Below are positions 8,143-16,949 of a stretch of DNA of 33,804 nucleotides, piece after piece. Made by a program: the position numbers and the translations under genes. Origin of the DNA: JAJTHB01 sp033763775 (lineage in GTDB: Bacteria; Pseudomonadota; Alphaproteobacteria; Rickettsiales; SXRF01). The stretch is from the NCBI GenBank assembly GCA_033763775.1, contig JANRJW010000006.1, positions 1 through 33,804 of the forward strand, written 5' to 3'. The notes beneath the pieces are model-generated. The model made no database searches. It was not told the origin of the DNA and worked only from the letters and a program-made list of their open reading frames with translations. Every line of letters begins with the position of its first letter. Within the stretch, counting starts at the first letter, position 1.

Positions 8143-8376
8143 TTATTCCTTACCGCCGATTTTCTTATCCATGCGCGGGTCGCTCATTAGCTTCATGCCA
8201 AGATACGTGCATAGCCAGCACGCCAGCACAAACACAGCAAGCTGCAGCACACCGCTGGTGGGCGACATGAATGCCACCACCACGCCAAAGCCCGGCACAG
8301 CCATGACCGCGACTACCAGCGTGGCCCACCACATGAGCTTACTGACATTCGAAGATTTTTCCTGATGATGCGACAT
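8143..8376 (-). CDS. Small two-helix membrane protein
   Basis: A 77-residue hypothetical protein with two hydrophobic segments (about residues 14-37 and 43-62) and a charged C-terminus ending in DKKIGGKE. I chose the ATG at 8376 because GGGAG lies upstream on the minus strand and the longer frame runs into gltA. It lies 41 bases behind the gltA stop on the same strand, so it may be read through from gltA. Family and function are unknown to me. Confidence 0.7.
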   Translation of the reverse strand: MSHHQEKSSNVSKLMWWATLVVAVMAVPGFGVVVAFMSPTSGVLQLAVFVLACWLCTYLGMKLMSDPRMDKKIGGKE

Positions 8377-8417
8377 GTAGTTTCTCCCTAAGGTGTTATA
8401 GAGTAATACCATTATTA

Positions 8418-9746
8418 TTATCGTTTCTCCAGCGATACAAAGGCGCGTGGGGCGCTGCCGGTGAAAAGCTGGCGCGGACGGCCAATTTTGGTTTTGGGAT
8501 CTTCCATCATTTCTTTCCACTGCGCGACCCAGCCAACCGTACGTGCAACAGCAAACAGCACCGTAAACAGTTTGGATGGAATACCCATCGCGCGGTAAAT
8601 AATGCCCGAGTAAAAATCAACGTTTGGATAAAGCTTGCGCTCGATGAAATATTCATCCGAAAGCGCGATACGCTCCAGCTCAACGGCGATTTTGAGTAGC
8701 GGTTCATTAATCTGGCCAAGCTCTGCAAGCACTTCCTGGCAGGTTGCGTGCAGCACTTTAGCTCGTGGATCATAGTTTTTGTAAACACGGTGGCCAAAGC
8801 CCATCAGCTTCACGCCAGACTGCTTATCTTTCACCTTTTTGATAAACTCAGGAATGTTTTTCACATCCCCGATTTCCTGCAACATGTGAATCACCGCCTC
8901 GTTGGCGCCGCCATGTGCCGGCCCCCACAGCGAAGCAATGCCCGCGCCAATACAGGCGAACGGATTGGCGCCCGAAGAGCCTGCCAGCCGCACGGTTGAG
9001 GTCGAGGCGTTTTGCTCATGATCGGCATGGAGAATGAGCAGCTTGTCCATCGCGCGGATCAGCGTGGGGCTGACCTTGTATTTCTCGCACGGCGTCGCAA
9101 ACATCATATGCAGGAAGTTTTCAGAAAAACTCATCTCATTCTGCGGATAAATGAACGGATGCCCGATGGAGTATTTATAAGCCATGGCCGCCAGGGTTGG
9201 CATTTTGGCAATCAGGCGGAACGCTGCGAGATCTCGCTGTTCCGGCACGTTAATATCCAGTGAATCATGATAAAATGCAGACAGCGAAGCGGCCGCACCC
9301 ACCATGATTGCCATGGGATGGGACGCGCGCGGAAAGCCACGAAACAGGAAATGCGCCTGCTCATGGATCATGGTGTGCAGCGTGACTTTGCGGTCAAACG
9401 CGTTTTTTTGATTTTTATTCGGCAGCTCGCCATTCAGCAGCAGATAAGCGACCTCGAGGAAATCGCACTGATCCGCGAGTTTATCAATATCATAGCCGCG
9501 ATAGCGCAGAATGCCTTTGTCGCCATCAATAAACGTGATTTTGGATTCGCAGGAAGCGGTGGACATGAAGCCGGGGTCATACGTGAACATGCCGGTTTCT
9601 GCATAGAGCTTGCTGATATCGATCACGCTCTGGCCTTCAGTTGCGTCATAGACCGGCATACTAACAGTTTTACCGTCCACGCTTAGCGTGGCGCTGCGTG
9701 TACTGGGCGAAGGGCTGGCGGGCAGGGCTTTTTCAGCAGCAGACAT
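8418..9746 (-). CDS. gltA: Citrate synthase (type II)
   Basis: Citrate synthase condenses acetyl-CoA and oxaloacetate at the entry of the TCA cycle. The 442-residue protein has the Gram-negative type II N-terminal extension (residues about 20-75, SVDGKTVSMPVYDATEG) and the catalytic triad: His278 in GPAHGGANEA, His319 in MGFGHRVYKNYDPRAK and Asp377 in NVDFYSGI. The start at 9746 is the second of two adjacent ATGs and sits six bases after AAGGAG; the first ATG leaves only three. The gene is divergent from nhaA. A small membrane-protein gene follows on the same strand. Confidence 0.97.
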   Translation of the reverse strand: MSAAEKALPASPSPSTRSATLSVDGKTVSMPVYDATEGQSVIDISKLYAETGMFTYDPGFMSTASCESKITFIDGDKGILRYRGYDIDKLADQCDFLEVAYLLLNGELPNKNQKNAFDRKVTLHTMIHEQAHFLFRGFPRASHPMAIMVGAAASLSAFYHDSLDINVPEQRDLAAFRLIAKMPTLAAMAYKYSIGHPFIYPQNEMSFSENFLHMMFATPCEKYKVSPTLIRAMDKLLILHADHEQNASTSTVRLAGSSGANPFACIGAGIASLWGPAHGGANEAVIHMLQEIGDVKNIPEFIKKVKDKQSGVKLMGFGHRVYKNYDPRAKVLHATCQEVLAELGQINEPLLKIAVELERIALSDEYFIERKLYPNVDFYSGIIYRAMGIPSKLFTVLFAVARTVGWVAQWKEMMEDPKTKIGRPRQLFTGSAPRAFVSLEKR

Positions 9747-9889
9747 CATGAACTCCTTGTGAATAATCAAATAGAGCCCATTACCATTGCAGATAAATGT
9801 AAATAAATGGTTGATTTCTCTTTATTCATTGAAAAATCATTGTGCCGCTTGCGGTTGCTTTTTGATTAGCTATTGGCTAAAGAGGTGCC

Positions 9890-11002
9890 ATGAAAATCAT
9901 CAGCGCCATCAAACAATTTCTGCACATGGAGGCCTCGGCCGGTATCGTGCTGATGGCGGTGGCGGTGCTGGCCATGGGGTTGGCCAATTCGCCCGTATCG
10001 GAGCCTTATTTCCAGCTGGTAACGCCGCTGCAGGTGCCGATTAAAGATGGGCTGATGGCCATTTTCTTTTTCCTGATTGGCCTTGAGGTGAAGCGCGAGA
10101 TTGTTCAGGGCGAGCTTTCCACCATGCGCAAGGCAGCGCTACCGCTGGTGGGCGCGCTGGGCGGGGTGGTGCTGCCGGCCATTATTTATGCAGCCTTGAA
10201 CTGGAATACACCGGAAATCCGTGGCTGGGCGATTCCCTGCGCCACCGACATTGCCTTTGCGCTGGGGGTGCTGGCGCTCTTTGGCAGCCGGATGAATATC
10301 ACCATCAAGATTTTTCTGATGGCCCTGGCGATCATTGATGACATGGCGGCGGTGCTGATTATCGCTTTGTTTTATTCCGGCGGCCTCAATTATCCCGCGC
10401 TGGCCATAGCGCTTGCCGCAGCGCTGATTCTATGGCGCATGGCGCAGGGCAATGTGGCCACGATTCTACCCTACCTGCTGGTTGGGCTGGTGATGTGGGT
10501 GGGCATGCTTTATTCCGGTATTCACCCCACGGTGGCCGGCGTAATGCTCGGCATGCTCATGCCGGTGGCGCTGGGAAAAACCTGCATCCACGCGCTGCAT
10601 CCATGGGTGGCCTTTGGCATCATGCCGCTCTTTGCATTTGCCAATGCGGGTGTTTCGCTTCAGGGCGTCTCGTTTGATATGATGATGAATCCTGTGCCGC
10701 TGGGAATTATCCTCGGGCTGTTTGCTGGCAAGCAGCTGGGCATATTCGGTTTTGCATGGCTGGCAGTGAAATTGAAGCTGGCGGCACTGCCTGACCGCGC
10801 GACATGGCTTGAGTTTTACGCGGTCTCCGTCATTGCCGGTATCGGCTTTACCATGAGCCTGTTTATCGGCATGCTTGCTTTCACTGATCCCGCCATGCAG
10901 GCGCAGGTTCGCCTTGGTGTGCTGGCGGGCTCGCTGCTTTCGACCATTGTCGGTATTGCGCTAATGCACTTTGCACTACGCCGGAAACTTGCTGCTTATT
11001 AA
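9890..11002 (+). CDS. nhaA: Na+/H+ antiporter NhaA
   Basis: NhaA exchanges protons for sodium at the inner membrane and supports pH and salt homeostasis. The 370-residue protein has about 11-12 hydrophobic segments. It carries the family hallmarks: IGLEVKREI near residue 64, CATDIAFALG with Asp120, and ALAIIDDMAAV with the paired ion-binding Asp150-Asp151 (equivalent to Asp133, Asp163 and Asp164 of E. coli). It is slightly shorter than the E. coli protein, mostly near the N-terminus. AGAGG lies before the ATG. The gene stands alone apart from a small lipoprotein gene 34 bases downstream. Confidence 0.96.
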   Translation: MKIISAIKQFLHMEASAGIVLMAVAVLAMGLANSPVSEPYFQLVTPLQVPIKDGLMAIFFFLIGLEVKREIVQGELSTMRKAALPLVGALGGVVLPAIIYAALNWNTPEIRGWAIPCATDIAFALGVLALFGSRMNITIKIFLMALAIIDDMAAVLIIALFYSGGLNYPALAIALAAALILWRMAQGNVATILPYLLVGLVMWVGMLYSGIHPTVAGVMLGMLMPVALGKTCIHALHPWVAFGIMPLFAFANAGVSLQGVSFDMMMNPVPLGIILGLFAGKQLGIFGFAWLAVKLKLAALPDRATWLEFYAVSVIAGIGFTMSLFIGMLAFTDPAMQAQVRLGVLAGSLLSTIVGIALMHFALRRKLAAY

Positions 11003-11036
11003 ATGTTGCTTAACATCTGTTGGATAAAGGTTAGTC

Positions 11037-11234
11037 ATGCAAGAGCGCTACAGAGCGGTAAGCACCATGATGACCCTGTGCCTGGTTGTGGCCTGCGCGC
11101 CAGCCAAGCGCAGCAAGTGGGAAGACATTGACTATTCCAAGGTCTACCGCGCCTATGAAAGCCGCCAGAATGATGCTGGCTATACCCCGCCCTCATCGGT
11201 CAGCAGCTGTATGGATGACGATTTCTGCAATTAA
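11037..11234 (+). CDS. Small putative lipoprotein
   Basis: A 65-residue protein. An N-terminus with two Arg is followed by a short hydrophobic stretch ending in CLVVAC, an acceptable lipobox with Cys20 as the lipidated residue. The mature part is polar, Tyr/Ser-rich, and ends with a Cys-containing acidic tail (SSCMDDDFCN). I do not recognise the family. AAAGG lies before the ATG. It may be cotranscribed with nhaA and is convergent with the transglycosylase gene. Confidence 0.6.
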   Translation: MQERYRAVSTMMTLCLVVACAPAKRSKWEDIDYSKVYRAYESRQNDAGYTPPSSVSSCMDDDFCN

Positions 11235-11269
11235 ATCCCTGATGCAATGAGCGGTTTCCTAGCCCGTAC

Positions 11270-13231
11270 TCAGCGCAGCAGGTCTTCGCTAAGCTGCAGA
11301 GTCGGCGCATGGTCACCTGCGAGCAAATGGCGATAAACCTGTAGATTCTCCAGCACGCGCTGCACATAGTTTCTGGTTTCTTTGAAGGGAATTTTCTCAA
11401 TCCACTGCACCGCTTCTTCCGTGCTGTTTCCCGGGCGGCCGAATTCATCAATCCACCGGCGCACATTGCCCGGCCCGGCATTATAGGCGGCAATCGCAAG
11501 AATATACGAGCCATCATAATGCTTTATCATCCGGTTGAGATAGTGGCTGCCAATCAGCCAGCTATAGTGAGGCTCGTAAAGCCGTGACACATGATAGCTA
11601 AGTCCTGCTTTGCGCGCGGTTTCCTTGGCGGTGCCGGGGAGCACCTGCATCATGCCCATGGCATTGGCCGGGCTTTTTGCATCCGCATCAAACTCACTCT
11701 CCTGACGCGTAATCGCAAGCACCAGCGCGCGTTCAACTGCGGCCTGCTCCGGGGTGGTGGGTGTGGGATAGCCCGCTTTCAGCAAAACGCTATTATGATG
11801 CTGCATCACTTTTTTTGCCGCGCGCACACTCAGAAAAGGCTGGCCAGCTTTCTGGCCAATCAGTGCCATCATCGCGGCTTCTTCTTTGCTGTCTGCTTCC
11901 TCAATCATGCTGGTGAGAAGGCGGCTTGCCAGGTCATGCCTGCCGGCGTGAATGGCAAGTTTCACCGCGCGCGGCAGCAAGTTGCGTTCAAAGGCCGCCA
12001 TTGCTGATTGGCTGGGTTTGGGTTCAGCGGCAAAGCGTAGAGGCGCATGACCATGGGCTTTCAGCGCGGCGAGCTGGCCATAAAAAGCGGTGGGATAGGC
12101 GCTGGCGCGTTCATACCATGAGGACGCATCTGATTTTCTGTCATCAGCCTCGGCGGCGCGTGCCGCCCAATAAGCTGCGCGCGCGCGGCTGACTGGGAAA
12201 CGCACCGTCTCATACATCTGCTCAAAAATATCATAGGCATCATCCGGCTGGTTCAGAAACTCCAGCTTGATCCAGCCCTTCAGCCAGCTGGCATCCACAA
12301 AATCGGAGCCTTCCTTCAGTCCGTGATGATCAAGCAATTTAGCAGCAAGTTTATATTTGCCTTCATCAACCGCCTCTCGCACACTGCGTTCGCGATAATC
12401 CCACCATTTTTCCGGGAAGGGCACATCGCTCGGCAGCGAGAGCAGAATCTCGCGCACCCCTTCGTCATCATCGCGCCGCGCGCGCCACCGCATGCGTTCA
12501 TATTTCACACCTGCATGTGCGGCCAGCGAGGAAGGAAGCTCACCGACCAGTCTTGGCGCGTCTGCATCATCGCGCATCAGTGCCATGCGTGCGCTGGCAA
12601 GCTGCCTTTGGCTTTGGCTTACCAGTGGTAACATGTCTCTGGCGGCGGCCAGTTTTTCGTCCCACAGCAGGCGATCCAGCCGGCGCAGATGATCCTCCGG
12701 TGTCAGCTGGCGGTCATGTGCGTCCAGAATACGCCGCGTTTCCTGCCTGTCAAAGTCGCCGGCAACCCAGCCTTCGCGCAGTAATGTAGCGGCGATGTTG
12801 CTGTCTTTATCACCCGCACGCAGCAGCGCCTCGGCCTGTGCTATTTTGCCAGCGCCAGTGATGGGGGGATGATCGGCAAACCATGCCAGCAGCGCCTCAT
12901 CGCTGGTGCTGCTCCGGCTAATGGCCTGCTCAGCACGCAGCTGTAGCCGCTTTTGTTGAGGCCACTGCGGGTGCTCGGTCATAAAGCCACTAATATCGGT
13001 AAAACTGGCGCCAGAATCCGCATCCAGATAGCTCAGCCATTCCATCAAACGCTGCAGCGCCGGATCTCCGCTTCTTCTGGCGTGAAGGGTGGCATCCTGC
13101 CACTGCCGGCGCTCAGCAAAAAGAAATGCGCTACGCACATGTTCATTGGCGGCCTGAGGCGAATCAGCCAGGGCGCTTCCAGCCGCAAGCCACAGCCCCA
13201 GCGCTGCAAAAAAAACTAGTCGAAGAATCAT
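11270..13231 (-). CDS. slt: Soluble lytic murein transglycosylase
   Basis: This enzyme cleaves the MurNAc-GlcNAc bond of peptidoglycan to give 1,6-anhydro products in the periplasm. From ATG 13231 the protein has 653 residues: a signal peptide (MILRLVFFAALGLWLAAGSA, cut near ALA), a long alpha-helical superhelix like the Slt70 U-domain, and a C-terminal SLT domain. Glu511 in ITRQESEFD is the catalytic acid, followed by AMGMMQVLPGTA and later NYVQRVLENLQVYR. The open frame extends 34 codons further, but those residues do not look coding and overlap the divergent methyltransferase region. No good ribosome-binding site precedes 13231. Confidence 0.9.
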   Translation of the reverse strand: MILRLVFFAALGLWLAAGSALADSPQAANEHVRSAFLFAERRQWQDATLHARRSGDPALQRLMEWLSYLDADSGASFTDISGFMTEHPQWPQQKRLQLRAEQAISRSSTSDEALLAWFADHPPITGAGKIAQAEALLRAGDKDSNIAATLLREGWVAGDFDRQETRRILDAHDRQLTPEDHLRRLDRLLWDEKLAAARDMLPLVSQSQRQLASARMALMRDDADAPRLVGELPSSLAAHAGVKYERMRWRARRDDDEGVREILLSLPSDVPFPEKWWDYRERSVREAVDEGKYKLAAKLLDHHGLKEGSDFVDASWLKGWIKLEFLNQPDDAYDIFEQMYETVRFPVSRARAAYWAARAAEADDRKSDASSWYERASAYPTAFYGQLAALKAHGHAPLRFAAEPKPSQSAMAAFERNLLPRAVKLAIHAGRHDLASRLLTSMIEEADSKEEAAMMALIGQKAGQPFLSVRAAKKVMQHHNSVLLKAGYPTPTTPEQAAVERALVLAITRQESEFDADAKSPANAMGMMQVLPGTAKETARKAGLSYHVSRLYEPHYSWLIGSHYLNRMIKHYDGSYILAIAAYNAGPGNVRRWIDEFGRPGNSTEEAVQWIEKIPFKETRNYVQRVLENLQVYRHLLAGDHAPTLQLSEDLLR

Positions 13232-13300
13232 AAGCCGGTGTACTGTAACCGTATCATCATCATCTGTAAACCAACCAACGTAAGTGGCTGCGGTGAACCT

Positions 13301-14050
13301 ATGCTCACTCCTGATGTCATCAGCCTGAAACATTATTATGCAAGCCCGGCGGGCGAAGTTTCAACGCAGCTTATCGCGCGCGCTGTGGCGCAGCTCTGGC
13401 CGCAGGCAGCGGGGGATCAGCTGCTCGGCATGGGCTACTCAGTGCCGTTACTTCAGCCGTTTCTGACCGAAGGCGCGCAGGTAGCGGTATGCATGTCAGG
13501 CGAGCAGGGGGCGGTCTATTGGCCGCCATCGCGCGGTAACCTTGTGTTCATGGCGCATGAGTCGGAATTGCCGCTGCGCGAAAACAGCATCAACCGCATT
13601 CTGCTGCTGCATTGTCTGGAAAATACAGAACAGCTTTCCGCACTGATGCAGGAGATGTGGCGCGTGCTCACTCCTGGCGGCAGGCTTCTGGCGGTGGTGC
13701 CGAATCGGCTTGGCCTGTGGGCGCGGTCGTCCAAAACACCGTTTGGTTATGGACGTCCATTTTCGATGATGCAGCTTCGTGATCTCATGGTCAGGCATCA
13801 GTTCACCACACTGCGCACGGCTTCGGCATTGTTCATGCCGCCGCTTAACTGGCCGTGGCTGTGGCGCTTAGCGCCGCGGTTGGAAAAAATCGGCCGTGCT
13901 TTGTGCCCCTTTGTCGGTGGGGTACTGCTCATTGAGGCAGAAAAGCAGATTTATGCCGCCATCCGTCAGCCGGCACTTGCCAGAAAATCTGCTCGCTCGC
14001 GTGTGGCAACCGCAAAGCCGGCAATGTCCAGTCAGAAAGCACGCCCCTGA
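13301..14050 (+). CDS. SAM-dependent methyltransferase (type 11-like)
   Basis: A 249-residue class I methyltransferase-like protein. The central part shows the usual late motifs: a strand and acidic region around SELPLRENSINRILLLHCLE, and then MWRVLTPGGRLLAVVPNR, typical of Methyltransf_11 domains. The N-terminal glycine-rich motif I is degenerate (LLGMGYSVPLLQPF), so activity is not certain. Related proteins are common in alphaproteobacteria; the substrate is unknown. I chose ATG 13301 because the upstream codons do not look coding and GGTGA precedes it. The C-terminus is basic. It is divergent from slt. Confidence 0.8.
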   Translation: MLTPDVISLKHYYASPAGEVSTQLIARAVAQLWPQAAGDQLLGMGYSVPLLQPFLTEGAQVAVCMSGEQGAVYWPPSRGNLVFMAHESELPLRENSINRILLLHCLENTEQLSALMQEMWRVLTPGGRLLAVVPNRLGLWARSSKTPFGYGRPFSMMQLRDLMVRHQFTTLRTASALFMPPLNWPWLWRLAPRLEKIGRALCPFVGGVLLIEAEKQIYAAIRQPALARKSARSRVATAKPAMSSQKARP

Positions 14051-14087
14051 AAAAAAAAGGCTATCTCCCCGTAGCGGTGAGATAGCC
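14051..14087 (-). terminator. Intrinsic terminator of the dsbD operon
   Basis: GGCTATCTC (14059-14067) and GAGATAGCC (14079-14087) form a perfect 9 bp stem. On the minus strand it is followed by a run of eight T (14058-14051), the correct polarity for the thioredoxin-like/DsbD pair to its right. Plus-strand transcription from the methyltransferase gene meets no T run after the hairpin. Confidence 0.85.
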
Positions 14088-14109
14088 TGATAAAAAAAGT
14101 TGCGGTGTA

Positions 14110-14715
14110 CTATTCTTTGTATTTCACCGAGCAGCCATAAGGATCGGTCGCAGGGGTGGCAACGGGTTTGCCTGCCACCAGCGCTTCTACTGCTGCGCGA
14201 ACATAGTTGCTTGCGCCGGCGATATCGCTGCTTTTGGCGGTGGGTTTGTCGTCAATAGCGCCCTGATAGGCGAGTTTGCCCTGCGCATCAACCACATACA
14301 TATGCGGTGTGGTTTTAGCATCATACAGACGGCCAATCGCGCCGCTGCTATCAATGATATAATGGTCAGAGGCTGCTTTCTGCTCCGCGAGATATTTAGC
14401 AGCATCCGCGGCGGACATATGCCCCTGCTTACCTTCAGCACCGGAGTTGATCGTCAGCCACACGGCGCCTTTGGCTTTGAGTTCTGCCTGCAGCTTCTGC
14501 ATGTCGCCGCCATCATAAAATTTATGCACAAACGGGCAGCCGGGATTATGCCATTCCAGCACCACGGGCTTGCCTTTGAGGCTTGAGAGTTTCACTTCCT
14601 TGCCAGTGATATCCGTGGCAGTGAAATCAGGTGCGCTCTGGCCGAGGGTTGGCGCGGCAATAGCAGCGCCCGACAGGGCAAAGCAGGCAATCATGGAAAA
14701 AAGTAATGAACGCAT
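14110..14715 (-). CDS. Secreted thioredoxin-like protein (peroxiredoxin-like family)
   Basis: A 201-residue protein with a signal peptide cut near AIAAPT, followed by an AhpC/TSA-type thioredoxin fold: SAPDFTATDITGKEVKLSSL, then the active-site region WHNPGCPFVHKFY with one peroxidatic-type Cys rather than CXXC. This is the PRX-like1 type often annotated as thioredoxin family protein. The start at 14715 is the second of two ATGs and is seven bases from AAGGAG. The gene overlaps the dsbD stop codon, so it is coexpressed with the thiol transporter and is a candidate periplasmic recipient of its electrons. A Cys near the C-terminus (PYGCSVKY) may serve as a resolving Cys; that is inference. Confidence 0.85.
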   Translation of the reverse strand: MRSLLFSMIACFALSGAAIAAPTLGQSAPDFTATDITGKEVKLSSLKGKPVVLEWHNPGCPFVHKFYDGGDMQKLQAELKAKGAVWLTINSGAEGKQGHMSAADAAKYLAEQKAASDHYIIDSSGAIGRLYDAKTTPHMYVVDAQGKLAYQGAIDDKPTAKSSDIAGASNYVRAAVEALVAGKPVATPATDPYGCSVKYKE

Positions 14716-16784
14716 CATGGTTCTCCTTGTTGGGTGAGGGTGCGAATGACGAGATCTTCACTAAGCACCTGCGGTAGCACGACAGGATCTCTACCGGGTG
14801 CATAATAGACATAAAGCGGCACACCTTGATAGCCAAAACTTTTCAGAAGCTCGGTAATTTCAGGGTTGCGCCGTGTCCAGTCCGCGATCATCAGCACCGT
14901 GCCACTATCCCGGAAAGCCCTGGCAGAAGCCTCTGTATGGATGGCGACCGCCGCATTCACTTTGCAGGTAATGCACCATGCGGCAGTAGCATCCAGAAAC
15001 ACCGGCCTTGGCTGGCTGCGAAGCGCGGCAAGCTGCTCCTTGGAATAATCAACTGTCTCGATGCCGTGACTGCTCGCGTCAGTTTGCTGACGCGGGGCGT
15101 CCAGCGCTGCGATGGTGCTGGTGGTGTAGCCTACTGCCAGTAGCGCCAGCAACAATGCCAGCGGCAGATAGGCGCGACTTTCCGGCGCAAACAGGCGCTT
15201 CATCCAGATCGCCAGCACCAGCATCAGCAGACCGATGAGCGCGAGCGCCACCCCATCGGCGCCGGTTTGCAGCGCCAGCACCCACAGCAGCCAGATCGCC
15301 GAACCATACATCGGAAATGCCAGCAGCTGCTTGAAGCTTTCCATCCATGCGCCGGGTTTTGGCAGGAAACGAAGCAGGGCGGGAAAAAAGCTGATCAGCA
15401 GAAATGGCAGCGCAAGGCCAAGCCCAAGAGATAAGAACACAAGCATGGCTTGCCATGAGGGCAGGGTCAGCGCCAGCCCCAGCGCCGAGGCCATGAAAGG
15501 CGCGGTGCAGGGTGTTGCCACGGCGGTGGCCAGCACGCCGGTGGCAAAGCTACCTCTGACACTGGAGTCATTCATTGCGGAGGCCTGCGCGCCTAGCAGC
15601 ACCGGCAGGTCAAACAGGCCCGACAAATTCAGCCCCACCAGAAACAGCAGATACACCAGCAAGGTGACAAACACCGGCGATTGCATCTGATAACCCCAGC
15701 CCACGGCTTCGCCACCATGCTGCAGCCCGATCAGCACAGCGGCTATTCCGGCAAATGAAACCAGAATGCCCAGCGTATAGGCCACACCGAGCTTCGCCAC
15801 ATGCGCGCGCTCATGGCCGGTTTTTTTGACAATCGCCAGTGCTTTCAGCGACAGCACCGGTAGCACGCAGGGCATCAGGTTTAAAATCACGCCGCCGATC
15901 AGCGCCAGCAGCAGCGCCGTTAGAAAGCTGAGACTTGGCGTATCCTGTAGCGTAGCGGCGTTCGCAGCAGGTGCCAGCGTGATAGCAAAAGCGCGGCTTT
16001 CGCGCTCGGTGGTCACGGCCAGAAAGCCGGTCAGATTACCACTGGGAGCCGTGTCAGAGGCGGTGGTGGTGAGTGTCAGCGTGTCGCTGTCTAGCTCGAT
16101 AATTTGCTCGGATGAATAGACAATGTGACCCTGCTCGCGGGGAAAGAAAAAGGCGGATGTGATGGTGCCATCGCCCAGCGCCGCCAGCGGCACAGAAAGG
16201 CTAAACTCCTTGCCGGCGATGCTATAGAGTCCTTTTTCAGATAGTGGCTTTGGCTTCGTTTCATCGTGGGTTTCAAACATGCTGGCATAAATGCTCGCTT
16301 CGCTTTCGCTGCGCACTGGCAGCGTGAGCGATAGTTCGGCTGTTTCCGGAATACAGATATCCTTGCACACCAGCCAGTCCGCAGTCAGAGCGAGAGTGAT
16401 ACTATCAGCGTCCAGTGCATCGGGCACTGTCAGCGTCACCGGCAGTAGAAACTGCCCGTAGTAAGAGTGAACCAGCAGCGGGCCTTCCCGCACCTGTTTC
16501 GGCAGTGGCCAGTCGATAGCGCTGGCCGAAAAACCATCCGGCAATTGCCAGTTTAAGGTGGTGGGAATACCGGCCTCACCGGGATTTTCCCAGTAGCTGT
16601 GCCAACCCGGTTCGTGATCCAGCACCAACCCCACTCGAAGCGGCTTGCCGGCAACCAGCGCTTCCTGCGCTGAAACAAGCGTGGCGCGGCTATGCGCCAG
16701 CTGCACTGATTCGCTGGCGGCAAATGCCGGCAGCGAAGGGCTTAGCGCCATGAAACACAACAATAATCCCAGCCTGATATGCAT
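14715..16784 (-). CDS. dsbD: DsbD/ScsB-type thiol:disulfide transporter
   Basis: This protein moves electrons from cytoplasmic thioredoxin across the inner membrane to periplasmic thiols. In 689 residues it shows a signal peptide, an N-terminal periplasmic domain of the DsbD/ScsB type (GWHSYWENPGEAGIP; Cys140 and Cys144 in WLVCKDICIP), a transmembrane domain of about eight helices with the redox pair Cys306 (NLMPCVLPVL) and Cys426 (VATPCTAPF), and a C-terminal thioredoxin domain with Cys604-Cys607 (AAWCITCK). The long N-terminal region resembles ScsB more than classical E. coli DsbD, so the symbol is approximate. It is the first gene of a two-gene operon with the thioredoxin-like protein. Confidence 0.92.
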   Translation of the reverse strand: MHIRLGLLLCFMALSPSLPAFAASESVQLAHSRATLVSAQEALVAGKPLRVGLVLDHEPGWHSYWENPGEAGIPTTLNWQLPDGFSASAIDWPLPKQVREGPLLVHSYYGQFLLPVTLTVPDALDADSITLALTADWLVCKDICIPETAELSLTLPVRSESEASIYASMFETHDETKPKPLSEKGLYSIAGKEFSLSVPLAALGDGTITSAFFFPREQGHIVYSSEQIIELDSDTLTLTTTASDTAPSGNLTGFLAVTTERESRAFAITLAPAANAATLQDTPSLSFLTALLLALIGGVILNLMPCVLPVLSLKALAIVKKTGHERAHVAKLGVAYTLGILVSFAGIAAVLIGLQHGGEAVGWGYQMQSPVFVTLLVYLLFLVGLNLSGLFDLPVLLGAQASAMNDSSVRGSFATGVLATAVATPCTAPFMASALGLALTLPSWQAMLVFLSLGLGLALPFLLISFFPALLRFLPKPGAWMESFKQLLAFPMYGSAIWLLWVLALQTGADGVALALIGLLMLVLAIWMKRLFAPESRAYLPLALLLALLAVGYTTSTIAALDAPRQQTDASSHGIETVDYSKEQLAALRSQPRPVFLDATAAWCITCKVNAAVAIHTEASARAFRDSGTVLMIADWTRRNPEITELLKSFGYQGVPLYVYYAPGRDPVVLPQVLSEDLVIRTLTQQGEP

Positions 16785-16831
16785 TCGCTATCTCCCTGCA
16801 AACCATTAGAATATAAGCATTTTAGAGCGCC

Positions 16832-16857
16832 ATGACAAGTGTCATACAAGGATTCAT
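16832..16857. promoter_or_regulatory. Inverted repeat and motif shared with the region before 25030
   Basis: ATGACA (16832) and TGTCAT (16840-16845) form a perfect 6 bp inverted repeat separated by AG. From TGTCAT the motif continues as TGTCATACAAGGATTCAT (16840-16857); the region before the orphan gene at 25030 has TGTCATAAAAGGTTCAT (24962-24978), the same but for one substitution and one missing base. It lies between the divergent dsbD and the orphan gene at 16950. No regulator is recognised. Confidence 0.35.
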
Positions 16858-16949
16858 GAAATTGTCACACAATCTTAAGCAGTCTGCGGCTATAATAAAA
16901 AAATCAAATTAGAATATGCACAGTTATAAACAGTGCCAACGGAGTTTTC